Shown: positions 52,470 through 64,000 of the stretch, piece after piece
Layout of the letters: each line of letters begins with the position of its first letter
Numbering within the stretch: position 1 is the first letter of the stretch
Source: Marsupella aquatica
Taxonomy: Eukaryota; Marchantiophyta
Assembly: GCA_973895155.1 (NCBI GenBank)
Contig: OZ316899.1
Location: 7,936,001-8,000,000 of the forward strand
Direction of reading: 5' to 3'
Length of the DNA: 64,000 nucleotides
Notes under the pieces: generated by a model
Database searches by the model: none
What the model saw: only the letters and a program-made list of their open reading frames with translations
What the model was told of the DNA's origin: nothing
Made by a program: the position numbers and the translations under genes

Positions 52470-53057
52470 AGGAGGGAAAGAGCTTGCCTTTTTTACCCTT
52501 GCGGGGCGTCAACCAATCGGCTCCTCTTGCTCTAATAGGCCGAGTCCCTCACGCCCAAAGTGTATTGTCCACCCCTCAGGTCCGGGTCAGGGTGTGCTAG
52601 AGGGCCGCCTCCAGATCAATTATATGGATCCAAGGTGGAGGGCCATAATGCGCTCCTAATCCGGCGGTACGTCTGGCGTAGCGCTGCCAGCCCGAGCGTG
52701 AATGCTCATTATTTACTAAACTTGTCCTAAACATCATGACTAGCTAATTTGTGTCACTATGCTAATAACTATGGATTCCTAAGTCTACTTTGTACATGCT
52801 TAGCACGGGTTAAGCCGTATTATTCATTACCAGTCGTGCTTGCGGTGTCACAGTCTGCAATTGGAAGTGCTTGCCCCCAATTTCTCTCCGGTGCTGAAGT
52901 TGTCTCGCATGGTGTGGTTATGGTAAACTCTCTTGCTCTTCTTCATTCCATTGAGTTCGTTGTTCAATGGGCTGATCTTTTGCTCAATGGGAAAATCACT
53001 TGTGGTATTCGCCGTCCAATCATTTTTCTCTATGGCTGACTGAAAACCTACTTTGGC
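52470..53057. other. Upstream region of the 52.4-kb module and flank of the MITE
   Basis: Shares short blocks with 28713-29129, including a degenerate TATA site. No gene seen. Confidence 0.35.
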
Positions 53058-53381
53058 CTCGTGGGGGGGTCACTATATGGAGGGCCATACATCACGTGCG
53101 ACGTTTTAGGGTTTGACCCCCCTAACTTATAAGTGAATTTTTTTTTGCAAAATCCTTTCTTTCTTTAATTGCCATTTTGTATTAAAAAACCCCTAAAAAC
53201 TTTAAAGAAAGTATTATTTACCATTAAATAGGCCTATGTGTTCTTTAAAGTTGATCAGTCAATAAAACATGCCCTATGTGTTCTTCCACCAAACTTTGGA
53301 AGTCTTTCTTCACACCCATTTAAATGGGCCTATACTTCATCGCACGTGATGTGCCACTTCCGTGGAAGTGACCCCCCCAAG
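53058..53381. mobile_element. MITE with 8-bp target duplication
   Basis: 324 bp. Imperfect terminal inverted repeats of about 45 bp: the left end contains GTGGGGGGGTCACT and CATCACGTGCGA, and both recur inverted at the right end. ACTTTGGC lies at 53050-53057 and 53382-53389. An 8-bp duplication fits hAT-type transposases; no coding capacity. The interior is AT-rich. Confidence 0.7.
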
Positions 53382-54329
53382 ACTTTGGCAGAAGCTTCAC
53401 GATTCAAAATCGTAGTCTACAAGGGAATTGTGAGCCTTCTTCTTTGCAAGGTACATGTATTTCCCTCTTCCCGATCATGTGATGGCTGGCTGGCTGGCCG
53501 CGAGGTGCTAACAACAGAGTGGAAAGGAAATGCTGCTCCAATTTCTTGCCTTCAATTTTTTTTGGGTGCATCTCCTATTGTAGAAGAAAGCTTATTGTCC
53601 TCCTTTGAGAGAAATTGAGATGCCACGCTCGCACTGAAGCTTGCCACCACTCTTTGTACATGGTACAAGGTTTGTTGTTGCTACCTATGGTCCTCCGCTC
53701 CGCTGCTTTGTTGCTTCCTTGCTGTGCAACCGTCTCTGCTGGATTAGGTTTTCAGCGTCAGCCATGTTCTCGACTTCCATGATGCCTGAGCTCCATCATC
53801 AAACTCATGGTCTAATCCTCTTTGGTGGTGCTTATGGTGGAAGCTATATTGGTTTTGGTTAATAAATTTACATTGCCTTTGGCTTATAGTTGTTCTACTG
53901 AAATTTCTTTGTCTTGAGAATTTTCTTTGTGTATCTTTACTGCTATCATTGTTTACGCTAGTCAAAGTATCAGCTTTTCTTGCAAATTTCCGCTTCAATG
54001 CCTGCACTTTGGGATGGCAAATTTGGCTGCGTGGCTGAATGGCAATCTCTTATAGATGTCATTGTTTGTTTTGTATTAAAGTGGACAACTTGAGCATACC
54101 AATGCCATAGATGTGATCCTTATGCAGTGCAGGGGTTAGCGGTTTTGTATATAAGTTTGCTTGATTGTCTTTGGTTGAGATCCACTCCATAGTAATTTGA
54201 ACTCCATAATTTGAACCCCATATTTTGAACGCATATAAAATAGTTTGGGGGCAATGTGTTTAATTGATCGCCTTTAATAAAGCCCTGTGCTATTTGGTCC
54301 ACATAGGGTCTATTGTCTTCATATATTGT
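53382..54329. other. Unassigned sequence
   Basis: No protein family recognised. Several short frames, none with a motif; AT-rich toward 54300. Confidence 0.35.
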
Positions 54330-57120
54330 AGTAGGATCCTTGATAAGTTGTTAGCCTGTGTTCTTATTAATGTGATCAATTAATCTGCGTAACCAAACAC
54401 ATCCCCGACTTGCGCTCATAGAGAGCAATAATTTCTGCATGGTTTGAAGATGTTGCAATAAGTGTTTGTTTGGAACTCTTCCATGAAATTGCAGTTGTAC
54501 CTTGAAGGAACACGTACCCTGTTTGGGACTTTGCATTGTCGGGATCAGACAAGTAACCCGCGTCTGCAAAGCCTGTCAGGGTGGTAGCCATGTTCTTGGG
54601 GAAGTAGAGTCCCATATCCATAGTGCCCTGCAAGTAACGGAATATACATTTAATGTTGTTCCAATGTCTGATTGTAAGCTGGGAACTGTGGCGGGCAAGC
54701 AGACTAGCCGCAAAGCAAATATTTGGTCGGGTCTGATTTGCCAAGTACATAAGGGCTCAAATTGCTGAAAGGTAGGGCTTCTCTGGTCCAAGCAGTTGTT
54801 TTGTTTCCAATTGCCTCTTGAACATGTCTAAGTTAGTTGGGTCTAAAGACCTTAGGTCCATTGGTGTGCTCACTGGGTGAGCATTCTACATATTAAACTG
54901 TTTGATGATCTTCTTTGTGTAGGTTGGTTGATTGATAAGGATCCCACCTGGTAAGTAATCAAATTGTAGTCCCAGGCAGTTGTTTGGTACTCCGAGATCT
55001 TTCATTTTGAAAACTCCTTTTAGAGTGGTAATCATCTGTGCAGTGAGCATTGGGGTTCCAAAAATATTGATGTCATCGACAAAGATGGCCAATATCACAA
55101 ATTATTTTCCAGTTTGTTTAATGAACAGGCAAGGTGCAATATCATCATTGATGAAGTTCAGAGCAAGCATTTCTGCTTTAAATCATTTATACCAAATGCG
55201 ACCGCTTTGTTTGAACCCATTAATGGAGCGAAGCACTTGAACAACAAATGCCTTTTTAATTTTCTGGGCCTTTGGTGTGTGTAGCACACTCTTGGGTTGT
55301 TGGACTGCAGGTCCACCATGTACCTTGCCTGTGCTCAGTGGGAGCAGGTCTGCCCATTATATTTGTTGTAGGCTTAGGCAGTGTGTGTAGCACACTATAG
55401 CTCTTATGCACATAAGGTCCAGCTTTGTTAATATGCTCTTTTGAGGCCTCTGTAGCAATAATTTTCTTTATACCAGATAGTAGTCTATCTGGAGCCAGAT
55501 GTTGGACTTTCTCCCCCTGAATATGGAAGGCCATGCGCTTGATCAGCTCGGGGGTGCTTTCATAAAAATTTATGTGTCCAGAATACCATACAGGTATGCT
55601 ATAACTATGTCCATAAGATGCATTCATTGCTAATTTATGAATTAGGGCAAAGGCAATCATGTATCTATAGGTGATAGCATCCATTATTGGCAAATATGTT
55701 AGGTCATATTCACGGTCCGGGATTTGGGTGAAGCCCTTTGCTACCAGACAGGCTTTATACCATATCACTTCACCTTTTGCGTTACGTTTTCTCATGAATG
55801 TAGCTTATATCTTGTGAAGTTTGTATTTGGTGGTATCAAGATTATTGGGCCAAAGACTTGTCTCTTAATAAGTGAATCCAATTATGAGTTAATAGCCTCC
55901 TCCCATTGGGGCCAATCTTTTATGTTCTGAGCTTCAAGAACTGTAAGTGGATCCGGAGTGTCATTTGTAATTTCTTGTGAGATATAAAATGCAAAGTGCT
56001 CATTCATTTCCATGTTATCACGGGACCACACTTTTCCCATATGCATATAATGTATTGAGATTTCATCATTTTCTATGTGTGTGAGGAGGTTTGTTGTTGC
56101 AAATGTTGGGCTATGAGTTGTTCTTGGTACAGATGGGGGATTCCTCTTCTGTCGTGGATGGGTATCCTTGGATCCGGTTGGACGTCCCCTTTTAGTTTGA
56201 GGTAATACATCAGTTGCTAGAGTTTTCATCATATTCAGTCTAGTTGGTACTTTAACTGCCTCTACATATGAACGTGTGACGTTGGCGGCATCATTAAATG
56301 CGTAAGGAAGTTTATCCATCATTCGGGTTAAGTGGAGGATACATTGGACCTCCTCATTTGACTGTCTAGTACGGGGGTCATTCTAGAAGGGATTTGGTGT
56401 TGTCCAAAGTGAGTGGGTTACATTTGCTGGGTCATTCAAATTCATGCTTGAGTGCAATTGTGGAAATCTGTCTTCAAAAAAATGACAATCGTGGAACCTT
56501 GCCTTGAAGATGTCCCCAGTTGTAGGTTCTAAGAACCTGATAATTGATGGTGAGTCAAATCCTATGTATGTACCTTTCTGCCTCTAGGGGCCCTTTTTGT
56601 ACACTTAGTGCCAAGGATGGGAACAAGGACTTGACATCCAAATGTTCTCAGGTGGGAAATGTCAATTCGTAGGCCAAATGCAATATGTTATGGGGATTGT
56701 GAGTTGAATGACTGCAGTTGGGAGTTGTGTCTGCATTAATAATGGTCTTGCTATCATCTGAAGTTTTTTAATGAGTGATTCCACAATTCCATTTTGGAAA
56801 TGGATGTAAGGTATTGGATATTGAGTATTGATTCCTGCTGTTGAATGAGCATAAATCATTGAAGGTTTTTGATGTAAATTCCCCAGCACCATCTACTTTG
56901 AGGATTTTAATGGGGTTATTGGGGAATTGTGTTCATAGTTTAAGGATATTCACTAAGATGCGGGAAAATACTAGATTTCTAGTAGATAATAGCACTTGAT
57001 ATCTGTGACCATTTGGATGAGGAGTCCATGATTGCCAGGAAGAAGCAAAATGGGCCACTTGGTGGCTCTATTGGGCCATAGATATCAGCGTTTAACTGTT
57101 CAAGGAAATTTCGAATGGTA
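54330..57120 (-). pseudogene. Ty1/copia pol, decayed
   Basis: Reading down: an integrase fragment (YPIPYIHFQNGIVESLIKK, 56892-56662), a connector (WPQWEEAINS near 55890), RT from 55795 (WYKACLVAKGFTQIP; then LMDIVIAYLYGILDT in another frame; FVDDINIFGT near 55080, where copia has YVDD), and RNase H (TRPNICFAASLLARHSS, SDPDNAKSQTGYVFLQGTT at 54720-54400). Stops and frameshifts occur throughout. No LTRs were identified, so the copy is truncated on both sides. The 300-bp copia LTR at 39505 may or may not belong to the same family. Confidence 0.85.
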
Positions 57121-59200
57121 TGGACAGTTTTTGAGATTGTTGGTTGGGTTACAAGCCCTGGGCCCTCAGATTACAAAATAACAAAACATACGTGCAAACT
57201 TCCGATGGGTATTAAATATCAAATCTGCAAAATAATATTAGAACACTGTTCTAAGCAACAAGGTCCTTGTTTATATTTGCAACCAATTAGAAGAGGTGAC
57301 GGGTTTTTAAAAAGATGTCCCAAAGTTAGTGAAATGAGGGGCCATGGTAATATCCAATGACACACGTTACTTGTTCACTGGACCACATGTCATCACACCA
57401 ATGGATTAGGGGTTTCAGGTTTGGGGGGGAAGGGTGGTCGAAGCGTGTATTCCCCCAAGGTTCCCCCCAGAGCCGTTCAATGTAGGATGCCCTAGATCGG
57501 ACGGCCAGGATTACTGCAGGTTCCAAGAACGGGGCCGAGTTGGTCGGGGAGACGGTGCGGGAGGCTGGGATGGGGGCAGGGACAGGAGGGGTCTCTCAAG
57601 AGGTCCAAGCTGAGGCCCCACTTTTGGACGTTCTCCCATTTTTGCCAGTTTCTCTCGCCAGTTTCTTTGCGTTTCTTTGTCGCGTGATTGTTTGCCAGGG
57701 TTTGGGTGAAAGCGTTCAACTTTTGGCTTTCTCTTTGTGAACGTGTTTGTGCACTGTCTTGGTGCAACCATTCCAATTCCTGTGTCGTCCATTGCATGAT
57801 TGAGTCTATAAGGGAATGCTACAACTGGATTGCAAGCTAGGCAAAGTTTGGCGGGGAGCTAGGCGTGGAGCTAAGGCTGCATCGTGGGTGAGGTTGCAGG
57901 CTACATTGCAACCTTGGGCGAGGTGGACTCCCGATTCTGCTGTCACCGATCAAAGCTCAGTGGGATCAACTGATTGAAGGTACTTGTTATAAACGGTCCC
58001 AATCCTGGTTCCTACTGTTTGGAATGAGCAAAACTATGGGCGAGTGATTGCGATGGTGATTATTGTGAGCTGAGGTGCAAGTGCATTTTGCTGTTGCAGC
58101 CTCTATTTTTGTTGTTGGCTTTTTGGGGCTTGTCCGAGGTGTGCTGTCATGCTCCACAACTTCATTTCAGCTTTCTTGCATTTCTCTGTGTTCTTTAGCT
58201 GCCTTTGTCCTGGCCTCTTTTGCTTGAATCCCCTTTCTCACTTTCTCCCCAACCTTCTCACTTTCTTTTGGGCTTTCTTTGCGAGTTTATGTTGTCTGTA
58301 GAGCTTGCGCAATCTTGGGCCAAGGTTTGGGGAAAGTGTTTGACTTTGTTCTCAACAATCTGGGTGGACTACAAGCTGGGCAGGGAGCTAGGGTGAGTAA
58401 TTGTTTGAGGCTGGGCTGTGGGCTGTCATTGACCTTGGTGACTATCTTGCTAAGACCTGCACTCCCGGCCCCAATCCAGTTGCCCGACAACTTGGCTCCC
58501 GGTTGGGCTGTTAGCAATCTAAGCTCAATGGCATCCCGAGTGGCATCAACTTCATCCAAGGTAAATGTTATGCGTGACTGTTCCAATCCTGGTTCTCACT
58601 GCTTCGAATGAAGAATGTACATTGTGTCCAGCATTGAGGGCTTATGCTCGGGTTTAGGGTTGCGGCAAGTAATCTGTTAGAAGTGAGTTGCCCCTAGTGC
58701 CCACTTCTATTGCATTTTCATTGGTACTTGCGGGGGTACTTTGTGTGTTGATCCCATCCGCTTATCTAGCATTCTTCACTCAACTGTGTATATTATTGTG
58801 CAATGCCGACGGGAATGTTGCATTGAATTCTGATTTCTTGGAGGCCCGCCCGTTGTCCATATTTTTTTGTTCTCATCTGGATGACATTGTTATGATGTCT
58901 TTGGTTTGGAAAGATTTAGGGTCACTACCTTGGTCTATCTCTCCCTTTTGTTGTTTCTTGCCATTCGCAAAGTCTTTAACATCTGCTCTGTGTTTGTAGA
59001 ACCATTGATATCCCTAGAGCAATAGCTGTGTGTTTCCGTTATTGCTTACCCTTGCTGCCAAAAGTTTCAGGCATTTTGCTTCTGTATGTGATTCTTACAC
59101 CCAAGAAGTGATGGTGAGTTTGCAAGGAAGTTGTGTCATTTAATTCTTATAGGCATTGGCCCGACGCCCTTCCAGACTTATCCAACGCTTTTTCTTGTAG
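57121..59200 (+). other. Region with diverged tandem duplications, no clear gene
   Basis: A block ending GGTCCCAATCCTGGTTCC (near 58010) recurs as CTGTTCCAATCCTGGTTC (near 58583), each shortly after ATCAACT...AAG followed by a GT, which looks like a duplicated exon end with its splice donor. No protein domain was recognised. Confidence 0.35.
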
Positions 59201-59660
59201 GATCATACCCGACCAGAGTTACTGCAGCGGTTCAAAGTCAGCAGAAGGCTGTTCAGCTGGCCCCGGGGTTAGCCCCAAGAAGTGACGGTGAGTTGGGAAG
59301 TTGTAATCTATTGTATACTAGTTTGCAGTGTCTCTATTGCATTGCTGACATTTCTGAAGGCATCGGATGATTACCCCAAGGGCTTATCCTATGCTTTTTC
59401 TTGTAGGATTATATTGGACCACAGTTGCAGCAGCGGCCGATAGTTAAGCCAACTACTGTTCAATTGACGGTAAGAAGACTGGCGCAATTACTATGAGTTT
59501 TTGCAGAGTCAGATTGCAAGAGGAACCATGTGAATACACGTTGACTTACTTTTGGGTTCCTTGTTTTTCCTAATTTAAGCACATCCTTGTATTGCAGGGA
59601 CAAGTAAGGAGTGAAGGAGAGACCGTGCTTGTTGTGAACACCAATGGCTACCAGAACAAG
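59201..59660 (+). other. Exon-like segments of an unrecognised gene
   Basis: Three stretches sit between TTGTAG/TTGCAG acceptors and GT donors: 59201-59287, 59407-59469, 59598-59660. The last two share phase and read DYIGPQLQQRPIVKPTTVQL and GQVRSEGETVLVVNTNGYQ. The first is out of phase with them, so the model is incomplete. The acceptors TTTTTCTTGTAG of the first two are identical, suggesting duplication. Confidence 0.35.
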
Positions 59661-59668
59661 GTAATAAC

Positions 59669-59820
59669 CCATCGTTTTTGGTGTACAAGTTTGGGTTGTC
59701 TCCTTGGGTGGATTTGTAGGGTTTGGGTCCACCACAGCAGATTCCATCCAAGGAGACAACCCAAACTTGTACACCAAAAACGATGGTGTGAATGTTTGGA
59801 TTCCATCTGCTGTGGTGGAC
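59669..59820. repeat. Interlaced inverted repeats
   Basis: A perfect 39-nt inverted pair (59669-59707 and 59748-59786) is interlaced with a perfect 16-nt inverted pair (59727-59742 and 59805-59820). The order is a-b-a'-b', not the nested a-b-b'-a' of a simple hairpin. Confidence 0.85.
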
Positions 59821-60070
59821 ATTGTAGTTTAATTAACAGTATTGCATGATAGCCATCGTAAAGTATGTTACTATGCAGTGGCTAGAGGTCGTAGGCCAGG
59901 CATTTACAAATGTCAACAAGCTGCAATGCAACAAGTCCTACATTTCAGTGGGAATAGTCATAGGTCCTTTACGTCGAGAACACAAGCGAAGCAATGGCTA
60001 TGTCACAGAGCTTGGCTGGGTTGGCATGATTGTGAATGTCAGACTTCAAATGTATTTTGAATTAGGTTGA

Positions 60071-62207
60071 ATTCAAGGTGTGCCCACTTTTACATGTTGT
60101 ACTGTGGATGGTGCAGTAAACTATATTTGTTGTCTTTTTCCGGTCAGCACATGGAACTTGGTCTGGAATGTGCCTGCACATAGGTGCTTTCATGAAAGTC
60201 CATTGTTGTGAAGTATGTTTTCAACTTAATCTGTTGCAAGCCTATGAAACTTCCATTGTGTTCAAGGATTCAAGGTCTGAGAAGCATTTCCACCATATTC
60301 CTTGGTCAACCGCCTACATTCAGTAAGCAACGACCCAAACCTTGCGAGTATGGTGACCACCCGTTCCATGACCATGGCAACGGACACTCTTACCAAACAT
60401 GTCCGTAGGCTGTATAGGCTAATGGTTCATGATAAAGTTCTCCCTCGAGGTCTTGGGGTCCTCTGCTACTATCAGGACGTTGCCCCCGTTAGACGTAGCA
60501 GTCTGCCTAGGGCACTCCGATGCGTCCCAAGACCTAATCATCTTCCCATCTATCTTCTATTTTGTCTGAAGACTGATGGAGTGCTTGACGCATCCAGGGC
60601 CTAGCTTAATATATGTATCCATCAATTGGATGCAGAGTGCAATATGTGTTCCTTAGAACCGGCTCTTGATCAAAATGCAAAGCTTAATCTTGCTCGTTGG
60701 ATGGCTCATTTTGGTTGTGAGGTTTTTAACACACATCCCTGGGTGAATCTGTCCATACCTTAAAGTGGCCCCAAGAGGAGATGCGCCAAGCCCTCATAGT
60801 GTACCCTTAAAATGGTAGAAGGCTTTTGCGGTTTGCTCCTATATATGGAGCTATTTTGTACAAGGAATGCATCAATTTTTATGGCAATGAACCGACAGAG
60901 GAAAACTGGTCTGAGTTCCTTTTTGAGGAACTATGATGATATTTCCTCCATTTTGAAGTAATGGAGGAAATACTTCATTTGTTCAACAGAAATTCAAGCC
61001 TTGCCAAAACATTGTCGAGTTTGGTATTGTCTGGGGTGTTGTACTACGGGTTCTATTTGAAGCAAGGCACATCCACCCCACTTCATAGTCCTACTTTTCA
61101 TCCCGTTCTATCAACAAGGTATGTCATAGCCGAGGTATTCTATAATGCGAGGAAACAGGAATTTTGTTAGCGAGGGGAGTATTGTTAGCTGAGACACTTG
61201 TGGTTTTAAATTTCTTTTGCTTTTTGCTGCTTTTCTATTTTGTGTGTATTTTATGCTCCAGATGGCTAGCGAGATAGCTAGCAAAAAGATGAGTCCCCAA
61301 AATGGATGTTATCAACAAGGTCCTGTTAGCGAGGGAATTGCATATAGAAAAATTAGGGGTCATGTGAAGAAATTTTGTTCATACGAGGAAAATTTCTACT
61401 GTTTCCTCGCACGCCACAATGACCCGTCGTAGCCCAAGTTACCTCATCTCAATCTTTGTTGCTTTTCTGGATTTTTTTTACAGTCTAACAACAGAGATTG
61501 TGTGTTGCTCAGGTAAGTAGCACAGGGTTGCTTGTCGCATGTCCATTCTGCATTTCCTTTAGAGCTCTTGCATGTGTTGCTGTGCAAGAATTGCTCGACT
61601 TCAAGGAGACCCCAGGGAAGTGATGCCCTTGGTGGAGACTGCTGGATTTGGTCCCTTGCAGTCTAGCGCTCCTTGTTGGAGAGGCAGGTTGCCTGGGAGG
61701 GGGGGGGGGCTTTGAGTTGGCAGCCAAGTGAAATCCAGTTTAGAGCCTTGTCATAGGGTTGGGTGGTCCGAGAGACAATTCAAGTTAATGTTGAGTCATC
61801 GGCTGAGCGGGTCAGTAAGGAAATTTTGACTTGGCCATATGTGTTTGAGTGGAGGGAATTGGAGTGGTGGGCCTGGCCCCGACTGCACATGGTTGAAGCA
61901 CAAATCCTGCCTATGCAGATCCCAATCCCTCTTGTGCTTACGCTGACACTGGAGTCCTTGCCAGCAAAGGGTTCGTCCCTTCCCACCCAAAATTACTCAG
62001 AGAAAGCTGCAATGGATCTTTCGAGCCAATGACCAAGAGAAATGGCCAGGATGGGGCAAGGCCCTCTTGGTATTGGTCCAGTGGAGGTGGTCTCCCAAGA
62101 AGTGGACCAAGAGTCACGCCTATTCAATCTCAGTACTAGCAATTAAACTTTGGTTGTGGAGTAGGGTTTGCCTTGCCTCACATAGTTTTGCCTGTGTTTA
62201 ACAGGCC
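60071..62207. other. Unassigned sequence
   Basis: No gene I can defend. Short frames only; a run of 11 G occurs at about 61700. Confidence 0.35.
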
Positions 62208-62957
62208 ATGTTGGAGATTCACATATACCTTTTGGAAATGGACCCATACTACTGGGAGGATGGGGCCCTTTTAAATCAGCTGAAGAGGCTGGATTCATGT
62301 CTTATCTTGCGTATTTTTAAGTTAATTGTGCAGGCATCTGACTTGAACAAATATCACTTTTATTTAGATGAGCAGGATGGGATTATTTATATTTGGTGGG
62401 ACAGATATGTTTGTTGGTGTAATTGCTTGGTTCTCCTTCTTCTCAAGATTGGCGCAGTGAGGCGTCTGATTCTTCACTGCTGCCATGTGGTAGATGGCAA
62501 TCCCTTGTATGAATCAAACTTTTATGCTGCCAATAGAAGACGAGCATTCAATGAGATCCAAGATATCATCGATCATCTCCCAGATCCTCTTGCCACAAAG
62601 TTCCTCATTGACAGTGGTGGGAAACTTCATTCCTATCGGACCCATGAACTCCCTCCTCGACCTCTATGTAGGTTCTTCAAGATGATCTATACCACTGGTC
62701 TGTGGACAAGTGTGTTAGCAAGTGGGGAGGTGTGCACTTGCTGTGTTAATGCTTGTTGTGACATTCCGTCACGCAGGTATTCAGTAGAAATAGTACATCC
62801 GGCCACTGGAGCAGTGGACTTTCATTGGTTGTGGGCTTATGATCATACAGTCACCCATATCCCGCATTGGCCCAAGAAACATATATCACAATTTGATATA
62901 TCACGATTTGATACTGATACAGAGCCTGAGAATAGTGATGATGAGATCTTAGTGTAG
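62208..62957 (+). CDS. Hypothetical protein, 249 codons
   Basis: ATG 62208 follows TTTAACAG, a possible splice acceptor, by three bases. The frame ends TAG 62955-62957 and codes YLLEMDPYYWEDGALLNQLK near the start, a Cys-rich stretch (CTCCVNACCD near 62738), and an acidic end (FDTDTEPENSDDEILV). It is the longest clean frame in 57-64 kb. No domain recognised. It may be a terminal exon or a repeat-encoded protein. Confidence 0.35.
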   Translation: MLEIHIYLLEMDPYYWEDGALLNQLKRLDSCLILRIFKLIVQASDLNKYHFYLDEQDGIIYIWWDRYVCWCNCLVLLLLKIGAVRRLILHCCHVVDGNPLYESNFYAANRRRAFNEIQDIIDHLPDPLATKFLIDSGGKLHSYRTHELPPRPLCRFFKMIYTTGLWTSVLASGEVCTCCVNACCDIPSRRYSVEIVHPATGAVDFHWLWAYDHTVTHIPHWPKKHISQFDISRFDTDTEPENSDDEILV

Positions 62958-63302
62958 TAGTGCTCTAGTACGTCAAACAGAATTTTCTTGTACATTTTGA
63001 GACAGCACAATTGTGTACATTTTGGGCCTTGAGACTTTCATTTCATTTCAGTGGACATCATTTTCATTATACGGTCTCATGTTGTGCCAACTGTATTCAT
63101 GTGCCATGTTCTATTTTTGTTGGCTTTGTGTATTTTTCCATGGGAAGTGATGATAAAATCACTAACTTGGTTTGTGGTTTAGGTTATGAGGTTAAACCCA
63201 TGTTACAAAACTGTCAACCACAATCCTAGGTTTCCTATGTCTCCGGATTGAACTTCCTGTGTGAATAGGTGAAGTGATGTTGTCATTGCTAGATTGTTTG
63301 CA

Positions 63303-63494
63303 GGGAAGAATTGTCATGTTCTTATGCCGTCCGTGCCTATCTATCGGGTCAATAATGAGTCAGGAGACCAAAAGCATTTAGGGACTCTTAGCTACAAGGA
63401 GGGTTGGACCTTGGCTGACGCTAGGCAAAAGATGGTGGACCTGGAACTTTGGGATTTTGAGTTCCAGTTTATTGATGTCAAATATAATAGTTGA
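63303..63494 (+). other. Possible terminal exon
   Basis: After TTGTTTGCAG the frame reads GKNCHVLMPSVPIYRVNNES and continues to TGA at 63492-63494, with KEGWTLADARQKMVDLELWD inside. Compact and protein-like, but no family recognised. Confidence 0.3.
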
Positions 63495-63545
63495 ATTAAG
63501 GTTGCCTGGGAGAAAGGCAACCTCATTGACGACTGTGGAGGGAAC

Positions 63546-64000
63546 TTGTTGTTATCCCAAAGGTTGGGACTGCAGTACCGGGCACTAGTGTCAATGTTGG
63601 CAATAGCAATGCTTCCAATGGTACATCTCAAACCGTAAGCCAGAGTGACGACCTTGATACCCAACGTGTCAAGAGTACTGACTGGCTAGTAGATGAGCCC
63701 ACATTGCCCAATCCTTCCCTTCCTAACACTCCTCCAATAGTGGAGGAGGAGGTTGTGCAAGTGAGGCCTTTGGCAACGACTATGCCAAAGGAATTGGAGA
63801 GGCACTGGTTGAAAGAGGTGGATAAGTTGAAGGAGCACCTGGTGTCCATCAATGTTGCACACCACAAGTGGAAAGTCATAACTTGGGACAAAGATGGTGT
63901 GCCCTGTGGTAAGATTGAGTGTGTAGAGTGTCAGTGCAATAGGCTGGGAACATCAAAGGGGTTGATGGACAGAGGGAGCGTCACTAATCGCTTCACCAAT
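63546..64000 (+). CDS. Hypothetical frame open at the right edge
   Basis: The plus frame through VGNSNASNGTSQTVSQ and PLATTMPKELERHWLKEVDK is open to the last base. It includes HHKWKVITWDKDGVPCGKIE and then a Cys cluster (CGKIECVECQC) that could bind zinc. The start is not defined; an exon beginning near 63530 is possible. No family recognised. Confidence 0.35.

Noticed and set aside
57180-57800. A protein gene on either strand
   Set aside because: Only short frames of low-complexity composition, no motif, no consistent phase.
1-64000. tRNA, rRNA, CRISPR or bacterial operon structure
   Set aside because: None recognised on reading both strands; the whole content is eukaryotic repeat sequence.

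Overview
The window looks like nuclear, repeat-dense DNA of a streptophyte with a large genome, most plausibly a charophyte green alga. The reasons are plant-type Ty3/gypsy, Ty1/copia and LINE elements, proteins resembling the plant putative-transposon-protein family, and above all a gypsy-type polyprotein that carries a C5 cytosine DNA methyltransferase. To my recollection such retroelement methyltransferases are reported only from charophytes and dinoflagellates. The species is inference. No rRNA, tRNA or CRISPR was seen, and no confident host housekeeping gene.

Layout. 1-1914 (-) is an intact reading frame (D1) of a repeated head-domain gene family, running off the left edge. 2027-14498 (+) is a decayed LINE split at one point by element R1 (3840-13872). 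Removing R1 and one 4-bp target duplication restores the LINE zinc-finger reading frame exactly, so both ends of R1 are known to the base. R1 encodes Gag, protease, cytosine methyltransferase, reverse transcriptase, RNase H, DDE integrase and a terminal PHD finger. Its ends are not ordinary LTRs: repeat X (361 bp) is at the left, and Y-X-Y (176 + 361 + 176 bp) at the right. This is the A1...B1-A2-B2 split direct repeat plan known from tyrosine-recombinase retroelements. Directly after X1 lies a 13-nt sequence perfectly complementary to an internal X stretch, which suggests Tf1-like self-priming.

14499-23525 is a noncoding repeat (E1) split by a second, decayed gypsy element, R2 (15002-22519; LTRs of 812 and 847 bp; plant-type PBS; many TGA/TAG codons at former CGA/CAG sites). 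24252-34973 is a mosaic: LTR-like repeat F1, a minus-strand head-domain pseudogene (A), a plus-strand head-domain protein with a proline-rich tail (29130-30974), an LTR-like segment with a gypsy PBS, a gag-like fragment, an integrase fragment, and two F copies in inverted orientation. 35397-44050 carries more E copies (one holding a solo R2 LTR), a candidate 2-kb LTR with a GGGTTAG-rich tract, a copia LTR and a head-domain pseudogene (B). 44051-52469 (-) holds further head-domain genes (D2, C and partial copies). 53058-53381 is a MITE with an 8-bp target duplication. 54330-57120 (-) is a decayed Ty1/copia pol gene. 57120-64000 has weak exon-like pieces and tandem duplications, and an open frame leaving the right edge.

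How the parts relate. The window records serial nested insertion: LINE then R1, and E then R2 twice. R1 is the youngest and best preserved: its X copies differ at about 2 of 361 positions and its 1501-codon pol frame is open. Its coding body is CpG-poor while its X repeat is not, which fits an element whose own enzyme methylates CG.
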